DNA from: Candidatus Ribeiella danica
GTDB taxonomy: Bacteria > Chloroflexota > Chloroflexia > Chloroflexales > Roseiflexaceae
Length of the DNA stretch: 64,000 nucleotides
Direction: 5' to 3'
Assembly: GCA_016717335.1 (NCBI GenBank)
Contig: JADKFS010000003.1
Coordinates: forward strand, 434,001-498,000
The translations under genes were made by a program, and so were the position numbers. The stretch's first letter is position 1; every line of letters begins with the position of its first letter. Positions 51,435-61,592 of this stretch are shown one piece after another. The notes beneath the pieces are model-generated. The model did not search any database, was not told the origin of the DNA, and saw only the letters and a list, made by a program, of their open reading frames with translations.

Positions 51435-51581
51435 TCCCAGCAAAATCACTGGTGTGGGCCAGTTGTCGGCAGGCAGTAGACAGCCTGACGGCCGATTACG
51501 GAGTACGCGAAGGCTAACTGTACCGCATTGGCGTGCCACTGTCAACGGCCCGGCGTTAATCTTCGGTCCAGCTTTCTTAAC

Positions 51582-51610
51582 TTGACGGGCACGTTTAACC
51601 CAGGTATAAT
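51582..51610 (+). promoter_or_regulatory. Strong sigma70-type promoter
   Basis: TTGACG (51582-51587), 17-base spacer, perfect TATAAT (51605-51610). Transcription should start near 51617, about 300 bases before the next gene, so it serves a long leader or a small RNA. Confidence 0.88.
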
Positions 51611-51616
51611 AATATG

Positions 51617-51752
51617 CAAAGAGTTGGGCCGGCTGGTCCACTTCTTCGGCTCGGATGGCAAGGACACACGGCTATGCGAACGGTAACGCCAGCAGAATAT
51701 CTGCCAACCTAGGGCGGCGCGGGATACTGCATCCTGCTGCCGCCCTTGTTGT
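51617..51752 (+). ncRNA. Candidate small RNA or attenuated leader
   Basis: Between the strong promoter at 51582-51610 and a terminator-like hairpin lies ~135 bases without an open frame. The hairpin uses AGGGCGGC (51711-51718) and GCCGCCCT (51739-51746), with an inner GGAT/ATCC pair, followed by TTGTTGTTT. An internal short stem CAGCAGAATATCTGC is also visible. It matches no RNA class I know (not 6S, tmRNA, SRP or RNase P by motif). It could be a free small RNA or a 5' attenuator for the SWIM gene. Confidence 0.6.
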
Positions 51753-51921
51753 TTGGGTGTGGCCGCCACGCCGCCGCCAGGCCGCTCGTCCAGGTCGGGC
51801 GGCGAGCAATGGCGGATGAGGCCAGCCGAGCGAGGATGAGTACATTCGAGCGGTTGCACGGCGGTGAGGCCCGAGCGAAATGGTCGCATCACCTTACCCG
51901 CCAGTACATGAGGAGGCGCTT

Positions 51922-52212
51922 ATGCACTCGGATCTGATTGGCAAGATCGAGAAGTCGCGGCGCTACGCGCAAGAGCCTGAGCGGATCAGAATCGGCGAGA
52001 TGAAGGCCACGTTCCACGGCGGTAACAACGACCACGTTATAACGCTTCACGACGGCCAGTGGGCCTGCGATTGCAGCTTCTTTCACATGTGGCAGACATG
52101 CGCGCATGTCATGGCGCTCCAGAAGATCCTTGACCCCATGCTCTCCTCCGAGGCTCGCCAGATCGGCGGCCCGAACCCGGTTGACGAGGAGATCGCCAAC
52201 GCGCTGAGCTAG
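51922..52212 (+). CDS. SWIM zinc-finger protein
   Basis: 96 residues. The SWIM pattern CxC...CxH is visible in 'WACDCSFFHMWQTCAHVMAL', preceded by a beta strand ('DHVITLHDGQ'). SWIM domains bind DNA or protein partners; this small stand-alone form is common in Chloroflexi and its role is unknown. GAGGAGGC lies before ATG 51922. A rho-independent terminator follows at 52234. Confidence 0.9.
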   Translation: MHSDLIGKIEKSRRYAQEPERIRIGEMKATFHGGNNDHVITLHDGQWACDCSFFHMWQTCAHVMALQKILDPMLSSEARQIGGPNPVDEEIANALS

Positions 52213-52233
52213 GCGTACCTAACTGCGAATACT

Positions 52234-52262
52234 AAGCCCCCTTCATTCGAAGGGGGCTTTTT
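52234..52262 (+). terminator. Rho-independent terminator of the SWIM gene
   Basis: AAGCCCCCTTC, loop ATTC, GAAGGGGGCTT followed by TTTT. Textbook form, 22 bases after the stop codon. Confidence 0.93.
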
Positions 52263-52306
52263 AATGGCAGGGCTTATACCAGCTTCGCTGGATCGCGCAT
52301 GTTTTT

Positions 52307-52327
52307 GGGGGCGGCGTAGCCGCCCCC
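52307..52327 (+). repeat. Single hairpin of the paired-hairpin family
   Basis: GGGGGCGGC-GTA-GCCGCCCCC, without a second hairpin. It lies between the SWIM terminator and the GDPD gene. Confidence 0.8.
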
Positions 52328-52384
52328 GAACTCCCACCATAACAGCGGGATCTGCCCAGCCACAGCTCGAGAAAGAGACTATCG

Positions 52385-53119
52385 ATGACCCTAGTGATCG
52401 CCCACCGCGGCGCGTCGGCCTATGCGCCCGAGAACACGATGCCCGCGTTCGAGCTGGCCGTCCGCCAGGGCGCCGACATGCTCGAGCTAGATGTGCAGCG
52501 CAGCGCCGACGGCGTGCTGGTGATCTTCCACGACGACACGACCGAGCGCTGGGATGGCCGGCGGCGCCTGGCGTCCAGCTGCACGCTGGCCGAGCTGCTG
52601 GCGCTCGACATCGGCGGCGCGCAGGTCACCACGCTGGCCGAGGTCTGCGCGTTCGCCCGCGAGCGCGGCGTGCGCCTCAACGTCGAGCTGAAGGCCGCCG
52701 GGTTCGGGCTGAGCGTCGCGCGCATGCTGCGCGACGCCCAGATCGAGGAGCTAGTGCTGATCTCGTCGTTCGTCGAGACCGCGCTGCTCGAGTTCGCCGC
52801 GGCCAGCCCGCACATCCCGCGCGCCTACCTGATGGGCACCGAGAGCTACCGACCCGACGTGCGGCTGCGCGAGGCCTGGCCGTTCGGCGCGCTGCGCCGC
52901 ACCGGCGCGCGCGCGTGGCACCCGGCGGCCCAGCTCCCGCTGCTCGACTGGCTGGTCCCGCGCGTCCGCCGCGCCGGCTACCAGATCAACGTCTGGACCG
53001 TCGACGATCTGCCGGGGATGCGGCGGCTGCTCGCGCTGGGGGTGGACGGGATCATCACCGACGTGCCGGACCTGCTGCGGGATGTGCTGCGCGAGCCGCT
53101 TGGGCGCTCGAACGTTTGA
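52385..53119 (+). CDS. Glycerophosphodiester phosphodiesterase
   Basis: A 244-residue TIM-barrel GDPD. It hydrolyses glycerophosphodiesters to glycerol-3-phosphate and an alcohol. Catalytic signatures: 'IAHRGASAYAPENTMPAFE' with the first His, 'MLELDVQRSADG' with the metal-binding Glu and Asp, 'FHDDTTERW' with the second His, 'LNVELK' and the C-terminal 'INVWTVDD' and 'VDGIITDVPDLL'. No signal peptide, so it is cytoplasmic. AGAAAGAGA lies before the ATG. Confidence 0.95.
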   Translation: MTLVIAHRGASAYAPENTMPAFELAVRQGADMLELDVQRSADGVLVIFHDDTTERWDGRRRLASSCTLAELLALDIGGAQVTTLAEVCAFARERGVRLNVELKAAGFGLSVARMLRDAQIEELVLISSFVETALLEFAAASPHIPRAYLMGTESYRPDVRLREAWPFGALRRTGARAWHPAAQLPLLDWLVPRVRRAGYQINVWTVDDLPGMRRLLALGVDGIITDVPDLLRDVLREPLGRSNV

Positions 53120-53129
53120 ACCTTGCGGA

Positions 53130-54068
53130 TCACGCGCGGCCCTCGCGCATGTGCAGGAACAGCGCCACCGCGCCCAGGATGCCGGCGCGGTCGCCCAGCG
53201 CCGCCAGCTGCACCGGCACGTCGTAGTAGATTGGGAAGGCCCGCTCGCGGATGATCGCGTACGCCCGGTCGATCAGCCAGGGGTTGTGCACGATCACGCT
53301 GCCGCCCATCAGGATCATCTCGGGCGCGAACAAGTGCAGTATATTCACTAGCCCGACGCCGAGCAGATCGCCCTCGCGATCCATCAGCCGCTGCGCCAGC
53401 TCGTCGCCGGCCGCCGCGGCGCGCGCGACGTCGGCGGCGACCACGGTCTTGGGCGAGGCCAGGCTGTGCAGCATGCTGCGCGGGTCGGCGGGCATCGCGA
53501 GGGCGGCCGCGTGCGCCAGGCCGGTGCCCGAGGCCATATCCTCCCAGTAGGCGCGGGTCGTGTAGTCGACGATCTGGTTGCCGACCTCGGCGGCCGAGCC
53601 GAGGTAGCCCAGCAGCAGACGGCCGTCCGAGATCACCCCGCCACCGATGCCGGTGCTGACCGTGATGTAGACCAGGTTGCGCCGCCCCTGCCCGGCGCCG
53701 AACATCCACTCGCCGAGCGCGGCGGCGTTCGCGTCGTTGCCAAGCTCGATCGGCAGCCCCGTGCGCTCGGCCAGGATGTCGCGCAGCGGCAGGTTGTCCC
53801 AGCCTGGCAGGTGCGGCGGCGAGAACACCAGCCCGCGGTACGGGTCGAGCGGGCCGGGCGCGCCGACGCCGATCCCGGCCAGCTCGCCGCCGGGCGGCAG
53901 CGCCACGCGCACCCGCTCGATGCAAGCGACGATCCGGTCGATCACGGCCGCCACGCCCTCGCCTGCGGCCGTCAGCACCCGGACCTCATCGTACAAGCGC
54001 CCGTGCTCGTCGGCCAGCGCCGCGCGCAGCTGGGTGCCGCCCACGTCGACGCCAATGATATAGCGCAT
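53130..54068 (-). CDS. ROK family sugar kinase-like protein
   Basis: A 312-residue ROK protein: N-terminal phosphate loop 'IIGVDVGGTQLRAALAD', 'GIGVGAPGPLDP', 'ELGNDANAAALGEW', 'STGIGGGVISDGRLLLG' and C-terminal 'PEMILMGGSVI'. Most ROK kinases have a zinc site (CxCGxxGCxE) after E-(I/L)-G-H; here 'SAAEVGNQIVDYTTRAYWED' has neither the Cys residues nor the His. It has no DNA-binding domain, so a glucokinase-like enzyme is more likely than a repressor. ATG 54068 fits the fold; codons upstream run into repeats. Confidence 0.9.
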   Translation of the reverse strand: MRYIIGVDVGGTQLRAALADEHGRLYDEVRVLTAAGEGVAAVIDRIVACIERVRVALPPGGELAGIGVGAPGPLDPYRGLVFSPPHLPGWDNLPLRDILAERTGLPIELGNDANAAALGEWMFGAGQGRRNLVYITVSTGIGGGVISDGRLLLGYLGSAAEVGNQIVDYTTRAYWEDMASGTGLAHAAALAMPADPRSMLHSLASPKTVVAADVARAAAAGDELAQRLMDREGDLLGVGLVNILHLFAPEMILMGGSVIVHNPWLIDRAYAIIRERAFPIYYDVPVQLAALGDRAGILGAVALFLHMREGRA

Positions 54069-54135
54069 AGGGTTGAGCTTTCTGTGATTTGGTGGCTCTG
54101 TGGCTATTATACACCGTGCCGGGCCGGCAGATTTT

Positions 54136-54520
54136 GGCGGGGCGCTGCGCCCCCGGCCCCCCGCCTGAGGGGGAACCCACGCCGGTTCAAGACGCTCCGC
54201 CGCTTGCTTTTTCCGGGGCGCTGCGCCCCGGCCCCCCGCCCGGGGGAACCCACGCCGGTTCAAGACGCTCCGCCGCTTGCTTTTTCCGGGGCGCTGCGCC
54301 CCCGGCCCCCCGCCCGGGGGAACCCACGCCGGTTCCCCCGGCCCCCCTCCGGCAAATCAGCTTGTCTCAGCCGCAATGATCGTGGCCTATGCCCAGCACC
54401 ATTGCTACCGGACGAGTTCCATCCCGCCGCGTCTGGATTCTGCTGGGCATGCACCACCAGCACTGCGGGCGAGGCGGCGCTCTTTTTGGGGTCCAGGGGC
54501 GCAGCCCCCCGAAGCATCCG
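54136..54520 (-). repeat. Dispersed element with ~75-bp tandem hairpin units (related to 6805-7110)
   Basis: GGGGCGCTGCGCC occurs near 54139, 54215 and 54288, each followed by a G/C-rich run and GGGGGAACCCACGCCGG, a period of about 75 bases. From 54345 to 54520 the reverse complement matches the landmarks of 6805-7000 (GCCCCTGGACCCCAAAA, ACGCGGCGGG, GGCATAGGCCAC, TTTGCCGGAGGGGGGCC) in the same order. No gene seen. Confidence 0.75.
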
Positions 54521-54522
54521 CC

Positions 54523-54551
54523 TTGTCACCTTGACCCGATGGTGCTATACT
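54523..54551 (+). promoter_or_regulatory. Promoter of the PP2C phosphatase gene
   Basis: TTGTCA (54523-54528), 17 bases, TATACT (54546-54551), 40 bases before the ATG. The -35 box lies in a TTGTCACC motif identical to the tandem-array unit elsewhere. Confidence 0.7.
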
Positions 54552-54591
54552 TGCCGCTCAGCAAGCCAACCATGCTGTTCGGGGGTCCCGC

Positions 54592-55866
54592 ATGAAGCTG
54601 CGTCACAGCGCTCGTACGGATGTCGGCAAGACGCGCGACCACAACGAGGATAGCTACGGGGTCGGTGAGGGCGAACAGGTTGAGCAGATGGGACAGCTGC
54701 TGGTCGTCTGCGACGGCATGGGCGGCCATGCTGCCGGCGAGGTCGCCAGCCAGCTCGCCGTCGCTACCATCCTGTCCAGCTACTACGGCGACGACTCTGA
54801 CGATCGGCCCCAGTCGCTCGAGCAGGCGTTCGAGCAGGCCAACGCGCTGGTCTATGCCCAGGGCCGCGGCAGCATGGGCACGACCGGCGTCGCCGCGCTG
54901 ATCCACCACGACGCGCTCCACGTGGCCAACGTCGGGGATAGCCGCGCCTACCTCATCCGCGACGGCGAGATCCGCCAGATCTCGCGCGACCACTCGTTCG
55001 TCGGCGACCAGGTCGCCGCCGGGCTGATCACGGCCGAACAGGCGCGCCTCTCGCCGCACCGCAACGTGATCACCCGCGCGCTCGGCTACCAGGCCGATGT
55101 GACGATCGACCTCTTCCGCATGCCGCTGCAGATCGGCGACCTGATCCTGCTGTCCTCCGATGGGATGCACGGGCTGATCACCGACGCGGAGATCCTCGAG
55201 ATTGTCGGCAGCATGCCGCCCGACCAGGCGAGCCAGCGGCTGATCGACCTGGCCAACCGTCGCGGCGGCACCGACAATATCACTGTGCTGATCGCTCGTG
55301 TCGACGCGCTGGACTGGTACGACGATACGTCTGTCGACCTGGCGAACAGCGACCTGCACGAGCGCGTGACGGTCGAGCTGCCGACGAGCGAGGTGGCGAT
55401 CATCGAGCCGCCCGAGCCGGTGCCCGCGCACACGGTCGCGACGGTCGCGCCGCCCGCGCCGATCGAGGCGGCTCAGCCGGCTCACGCGCCGGCCACCCCG
55501 GCGCTTCCGCAGAGCGAGCGTCACCTGAACTGGCTTGGCGGGCTGCTGGCGCTGCTGCTGGTCGGTGCGCTGGCCGGGATCATCGCCTTCGCGCTGATGC
55601 CCACGGCGGCGCTTGCACCGGGGACTGACGGGACCCCGGCAGGCTCGCCCGCGCCCACGGCCGAGACTACGCCGGCAGGCTCGCCTGCGCCGACGCTCCA
55701 AACCACGCCGGTAGCCTCGCCCGCGCCCGCCCCGACTGCGCCAGCCCCGACCGCCCGGCCGACTGCGACGTCGGCTGCTCGGCCGACGGCGACCGTCGGG
55801 CCGACCGCGACGTCGACCGCCCGGCCCACCAGCGCGCCGGTCGCTCGGCCCACCAGCCCTGCCTGA
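54592..55866 (+). CDS. PP2C-type Ser/Thr phosphatase with membrane anchor
   Basis: 424 residues. Residues 1-240: PPM/PP2C phosphatase with metal-binding aspartates in 'KTRDHNEDSYG', 'VVCDGMGGHAAGE', 'VGDSRAYLI', 'LLSSDGMHGLI' and 'GGTDNITVL'. After a linker, residues ~305-330 form one membrane helix ('WLGGLLALLLVGALAGIIAF'). A Thr/Pro/Ala-rich repetitive tail outside follows. It would reverse Hanks-type Ser/Thr kinase phosphorylation. No kinase gene lies nearby. The tail repeats ('PAGSPAPT', 'RPTATS') vary little and suggest expansion. Confidence 0.93.
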   Translation: MKLRHSARTDVGKTRDHNEDSYGVGEGEQVEQMGQLLVVCDGMGGHAAGEVASQLAVATILSSYYGDDSDDRPQSLEQAFEQANALVYAQGRGSMGTTGVAALIHHDALHVANVGDSRAYLIRDGEIRQISRDHSFVGDQVAAGLITAEQARLSPHRNVITRALGYQADVTIDLFRMPLQIGDLILLSSDGMHGLITDAEILEIVGSMPPDQASQRLIDLANRRGGTDNITVLIARVDALDWYDDTSVDLANSDLHERVTVELPTSEVAIIEPPEPVPAHTVATVAPPAPIEAAQPAHAPATPALPQSERHLNWLGGLLALLLVGALAGIIAFALMPTAALAPGTDGTPAGSPAPTAETTPAGSPAPTLQTTPVASPAPAPTAPAPTARPTATSAARPTATVGPTATSTARPTSAPVARPTSPA

Positions 55867-56068
55867 TCCCGCCCCCGTGGACTCCGTGCGATGATTGCCC
55901 TCGACCCCTGCGGGCTATTGGCGATCCCCTGCTTCCCTTTCCCAAGATGGGCGAGGGGGAGGGGGATGCGTATCCGGCGAACTCATCGCGCCATAGGAAA
56001 GCCCTGCACTTGAAAGGCGCAGGGGATGGTGTTGGCGGTGGAGGGCGGCGCGCCCCGGGACACGGCCA

Positions 56069-56098
56069 TTGCAGCCAAGGCGCGAGCCGTGGTACAAT
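56069..56098 (+). promoter_or_regulatory. Promoter of mutL
   Basis: TTGCAG (56069-56074), 18 bases, TACAAT (56093-56098), 46 bases before the mutL ATG. Confidence 0.65.
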
Positions 56099-56143
56099 AC
56101 ATGCTCACACATCCGTTCGTATTCGATCCTGGAAGGGGACTCT

Positions 56144-58000
<1,857 letters not shown>

Positions 58001-58080
58001 CCACAGCGTTTGGGCTGTACCCTGTCTCCTTGTCTTCCCAAAACCCCAAATCCCCAGCCCCTCGGGATCTTGTCACCGTG

Positions 58081-58782
58081 TCAGGCCAGCTCGCCCCACA
58101 GCGACCCGGCGATCTGCGGAGCGAGCGCGATCGTCTGCCCGTCGCGCCGCAGCGTCACCCCGTAGGGTGAGTGATCGGCGACCTCGAAGCTCGCGCCGGG
58201 CGTCAGCCCGTTGACCTGCAGGTAGCGCATCAGCTCCGAATCCTCCTCGGCCTCCTCGACGATCCGCCGCAGCACCAGCCGCGCACCCACCTCGGCCTGA
58301 TCCAACCGCACGTCGCCGGCGTAGCCGACCCCGCTGCCGGGGATCGGGTTGCCGTGCGGGCAGGTGGTCGATTGGCCCACCAGCGCGACGATGCGCTCCT
58401 CCATCAGCGGCGACAGGTTGTGCTCGAGGCGCACCGCCTCCTCGTGGATCATGTGCCAGGGGATGCCCATCACGTCGACCAGGAAGCGCTCGAGGATGCG
58501 GTGGCGCTTGACCATCGCCTCGGCCAGCGTGAACCCCTCCTCGGTCAGGCTGATCTCGCCGCGGCCGTCGCGCGTGATGTAGCCCTGCTCCTCCATGCGC
58601 TGCACAATGTTCGTCACCGTGGGCGGCGTGACGTTCATCCACTCTGCCAGGCGCGCCGAGATCACCGGCTCGCGGCGGGCCGAAAGGTAGTAGATGACCT
58701 CTAGATACTCACGCATTTTCTCGGTCGGGCCGGCCTGCCCGTGGCGCCGCCGTACGGCGGAATGCTTCTGTATTTCGGCCAT
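58081..58782 (-). CDS. DtxR/MntR family metal-dependent regulator
   Basis: 233 residues. Winged-helix domain ('EKMREYLEVIYYLSARREPV', 'LAEWMNVTPPTVTNIVQRME'), metal-binding dimerisation domain with 'ERFLVDVMGIPWHMIHEEA', 'VRLEHNLSPLMEERI' and 'CPHGNPIP', and a C-terminal SH3-like FeoA domain ('LTPGASFEVADHSPYGVTL'). The Cys/Glu/His pattern matches iron-type DtxR/IdeR regulators. ATG 58782 has GGAGAG upstream. It is divergent from an FTR1 iron permease, with a DtxR-like operator between them. Confidence 0.95.
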   Translation of the reverse strand: MAEIQKHSAVRRRHGQAGPTEKMREYLEVIYYLSARREPVISARLAEWMNVTPPTVTNIVQRMEEQGYITRDGRGEISLTEEGFTLAEAMVKRHRILERFLVDVMGIPWHMIHEEAVRLEHNLSPLMEERIVALVGQSTTCPHGNPIPGSGVGYAGDVRLDQAEVGARLVLRRIVEEAEEDSELMRYLQVNGLTPGASFEVADHSPYGVTLRRDGQTIALAPQIAGSLWGELA

Positions 58783-58898
58783 TGTGTCTCTCCAGCTACA
58801 AGGCTTCGTGCTGCGGCGATCTGCTCTCCAGGTGGGGAGCTGTGCCGTGGCGCTGCCCCCATCGGGACCCTTTGGGAGATTGTCTGAAAAGTGTGGCG

Positions 58899-58990
58899 TG
58901 GAGGAGCTTCGTCCCTCCAAGGATCTTCTTTCTGGCCGGTCGCGGCTGTCGGAGATGGGCAGCGCGAGGGGCTGCGCCCCTCGCGCTGCC
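58899..58990. repeat. Two hairpins upstream of the DtxR-type gene
   Basis: TGGAGGAGC-TTC-GTCCCTCCA (58899-58919), like the second hairpin of the paired family, then a perfect 15-base stem GGCAGCGCGAGGGGC-TGC-GCCCCTCGCGCTGCC (58958-58990). They lie in the divergent regulator/permease gap. Confidence 0.88.
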
Positions 58991-59048
58991 AGTTTTTCAA
59001 ACAGCCTCTGGCCGCCTGCCAGTCCTGTGGAGTTTTATAAGTATATGG

Positions 59049-59084
59049 TTGACAAATTGTCTATATTAGAGTAACCTAACCTGG
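59049..59084 (+). promoter_or_regulatory. Promoter region with DtxR-like operator
   Basis: TTGACA at 59049-59054 starts a near-palindrome TTGACAAATTGTCTA. TTAGAGTAACCTAACCTGG at 59066-59084 matches about 14 of 19 positions of the DtxR/IdeR box (TTAGGTTAGCCTAACCTAA). It lies about 190 bases before the FTR1 gene and 270 bases before the DtxR-type gene on the other strand. Confidence 0.6.
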
Positions 59085-59275
59085 CTCGAACGAGTATACG
59101 AAACACGATCCTTTGAAGATACGAACATTTGTGGCGGTGCGACGCTATTATAGCCGAGGGCTAGAGCGTTCGCAAGCATTGCGTTACCCGCAATTCCCGC
59201 CTTGCCGTACGCGTTGCCAGCTGAGCCGCATCGCGATATAGCGCTCCCGCGACGCTGAAGAAGAAAGGGACACCC

Positions 59276-61108
59276 ATGGGCCCGGCACGCCGTTCGATCG
59301 CACTGCTGTTTCTGGCAGCGCTCTCGCTGACCTTGACTGTCATGATGTTCGCCGGCGCCACGCCGGCGCGCGCCCAAGAGTCTTCGCTGGCCGAGCAGGT
59401 TCGCGCGCTGGCGCAGCGCGCCGAGCAAGGGATCGCGGACGCGGCGGCGGGCCAGCCCGCGCGCGCGCAGGCGACCTACGACGACCTCCACGCGATCTGG
59501 GCCGCGATCGAGGATCGCGTTCGCGCGCAAGATCCGCACGGCTACGCCGAGATTGAGTCCGCGCTCGACCAGGTTAAGCGTGCGCTCGCCGCGCAGCCGC
59601 CCGCCGCAGCCGCGATCGGCGCCGGCTACACCACCCTGCGCAACGAGCTGGGCGAGGCCGCCGAGCGGCTTGGCGCCGCGGCTGGCCTGGGGGCGCAGGT
59701 GCGCGGGCTGACGGTGCACGCCCGCGAGGGCATCGCGGCGGCCGAGCAGGGCCAGCCCGCGATCATGCGCGCCGAGTACGAGGAGATCCACACGATCTGG
59801 GCCGCGTTCGAGGATCGCGTCGCCGCGCAGGACGCGGCCGGCTACGTCGAGATCGAGTCGGTGCTGGCCGCGATCAAGCAGGCCGTGACGGCCCAGCCGA
59901 TCGACACGGCCGCCGTGAAAGCGGCCTTCGCGAAGTTTGAGACGACGGTTGACCAGGTCGCCGATCGGGTGGCCGGCGCAGCGGCCGTGCCGATTGTGGC
60001 GCCCGCCGGCAGCCTGCCCGACGCGCTGAAGAGCCTGGATGCCGCCTACGCGGCGATCGAGCGCGGCGACGTCGCTGGCGCGCAGGCTCAGCTCGACGGC
60101 TTCATCCGCACGTGGCCGTCGATCGAGGGGCCAATCGCCGCCAAATCGCAGGACGCCTACGGCGCGGTCGAGACCGAGATGGGCGTCGCGCGCGCGGCGC
60201 TCGAAGAGCAACCGGCCCGGCTGGCCGCCGCCGAGGACGCGGTCGAGCGCATGCGCTCTGCGCTGGCGCCGTTCGCGGCCGAGCGGCAGACCTACACGGC
60301 CTTCGACGCCGGCCTGATCATCCTGCGCGAGGGGCTTGAGGCACTGCTGGTGATCGTGGCGCTGCTGGCGTTCCTGCGCCGCTCCGGCAACGCCGACAAG
60401 CGCGGCTGGATCTGGACCGGCGGCGCGCTGGGCGTGCTGGCGAGCGTCGTCGTGGCGGTGATCCTGCAGACGATCTTCAGCAGCGTCACCGCTGGGGTGA
60501 ACCGTGAGGTGCTTGAAGGCGTGACCGGCCTGGTCGCCGCCACGCTGCTGTTCTACGTCTCGTACTGGCTGCACAGCAAGGCCAGCCTGAGCGCATGGAA
60601 GAAGTACATCGACCAGCGCACGACCCAGGCGCTGGCGCGCGGCAGCATGGTTGGGCTTGCGCTGCTTGCCTTCCTGGCGGTGTTTCGCGAGGGCGCCGAG
60701 ACAGCGGTGTTCTACCTGGGCATGGCGCCGGCGATCGAGCTGCGCGACCTGCTGCTGGGCATGGGGGCCGGCGTGGCCATTCTGGCTGTGATCGCCGTGC
60801 TTATGCTGGTCGTCGGCGTGCGGCTGCCGCTGCGGCCGTTCTTCCGCGTGGCCGGGCTGCTGGTCTACTACCTGGGCTTCAAGTTCGTCGGCACCGGCCT
60901 GCACGCGCTCCAGGTCGCCGGCGCGCTCCCGACCACCCCGGCGCCGGTCTTGTCGTCGCATCCGGTGTTCGAGTTCTTCGGGATCTACCCGACCTGGCAG
61001 ACGCTGCTGCCGCAGATTGTGCTGCTGATCGGCGCCCTGGCCGTCTGGTTCTACCTGCGCGCGCAGGATCGCCGCGCCCGCTCGCTCGGCACGGCCGCCC
61101 CGGCCTAG
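59276..61108 (+). CDS. FTR1 family iron permease with N-terminal extracytoplasmic repeats
   Basis: 610 residues. A signal peptide ends near 'TPARAQE'. Residues ~35-330 contain three similar helical units ('YDDLHAIWAAIEDRV', 'YEEIHTIWAAFEDRV', 'LDGFIRTWPSIEGPI'), an EfeO-like extracytoplasmic region. Residues ~340-600 are the FTR1 membrane domain with seven helices and both iron-binding REXXE motifs (REGLE about 352; REGAE about 470). It imports iron, usually as Fe(III) after oxidation. A divergent DtxR-type regulator and a DtxR-like box suggest iron repression. A perfect terminator follows. Confidence 0.94.
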   Translation: MGPARRSIALLFLAALSLTLTVMMFAGATPARAQESSLAEQVRALAQRAEQGIADAAAGQPARAQATYDDLHAIWAAIEDRVRAQDPHGYAEIESALDQVKRALAAQPPAAAAIGAGYTTLRNELGEAAERLGAAAGLGAQVRGLTVHAREGIAAAEQGQPAIMRAEYEEIHTIWAAFEDRVAAQDAAGYVEIESVLAAIKQAVTAQPIDTAAVKAAFAKFETTVDQVADRVAGAAAVPIVAPAGSLPDALKSLDAAYAAIERGDVAGAQAQLDGFIRTWPSIEGPIAAKSQDAYGAVETEMGVARAALEEQPARLAAAEDAVERMRSALAPFAAERQTYTAFDAGLIILREGLEALLVIVALLAFLRRSGNADKRGWIWTGGALGVLASVVVAVILQTIFSSVTAGVNREVLEGVTGLVAATLLFYVSYWLHSKASLSAWKKYIDQRTTQALARGSMVGLALLAFLAVFREGAETAVFYLGMAPAIELRDLLLGMGAGVAILAVIAVLMLVVGVRLPLRPFFRVAGLLVYYLGFKFVGTGLHALQVAGALPTTPAPVLSSHPVFEFFGIYPTWQTLLPQIVLLIGALAVWFYLRAQDRRARSLGTAAPA

Positions 61109-61125
61109 ACAACCCGCCAACGACA

Positions 61126-61159
61126 AGAGCGGGCCTCGCCATTCGGCGAGGCCCGCTCT
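61126..61159. terminator. Bidirectional terminator between FTR1 and Flp pilin genes
   Basis: AGAGCGGGCCTCGCC, loop ATTC, GGCGAGGCCCGCTCT: a perfect 15-base stem, between two convergent genes. U-tracts are weak. Confidence 0.85.
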
Positions 61160-61182
61160 GATTCTGGAAGGAGACCGGCGCT

Positions 61183-61338
61183 CTAGCTCAGGCCACTGTT
61201 GATCGAGCTGAAGACCGTGCTGACCTTACCGCCCAGCAGGGTCAGAATACCGATAACAACAATAGCGATCAGCACCAGAATAAGTGCGTACTCAACCAGA
61301 CCCTGGCCGTCTTCCTTGGTGAAGAAGCTGCGAACCAT
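61183..61338 (-). CDS. Flp-type type IVb prepilin
   Basis: 51 residues. The prepilin pattern is clear: short basic leader 'MVRSFFTKEDGQGLVEYALI' with the G/Q-x-x-x-x-E junction, then one hydrophobic helix ('LVLIAIVVIGILTLLGG') and a short tail. Flp pilins polymerise into Tad pili for adhesion or motility. No tad or rcp genes are in the window, so assembly proteins must be elsewhere. AGGAGGTGA lies 8 bases before the ATG. 61381-61592 contains AT-richer sequence with possible -10 boxes but nothing firm. Confidence 0.92.
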   Translation of the reverse strand: MVRSFFTKEDGQGLVEYALILVLIAIVVIGILTLLGGKVSTVFSSINSGLS

Positions 61339-61592
61339 TGTACATTCACCTCCTCTCGTAAGTAGTTCTTGAAGCTCCACAAGTATAGTCGCTCCACACG
61401 CTCTAGCTCAATAGTCATATGGTCCTATACTTGCCGGTACCGTAGTTCACAGATTTGTCATATTGAAGCGGTATACGGCGTTCATACGCCCTTTCCTTGC
61501 AGTTTTGTCATCTAGAGAGCAAAGTAGCGCGATTGATCAGTTTGAATGCAGTGCGACTTCAGGCAGAGCGGTTCGCTTGTGGGGGAATTCTT

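Noticed and set aside
51617..51752. 6S, SRP, tmRNA or c-di-GMP riboswitch identity for the candidate RNA
   Set aside because: None of the hallmark motifs of these RNAs could be found by eye, so only an unnamed candidate is reported.
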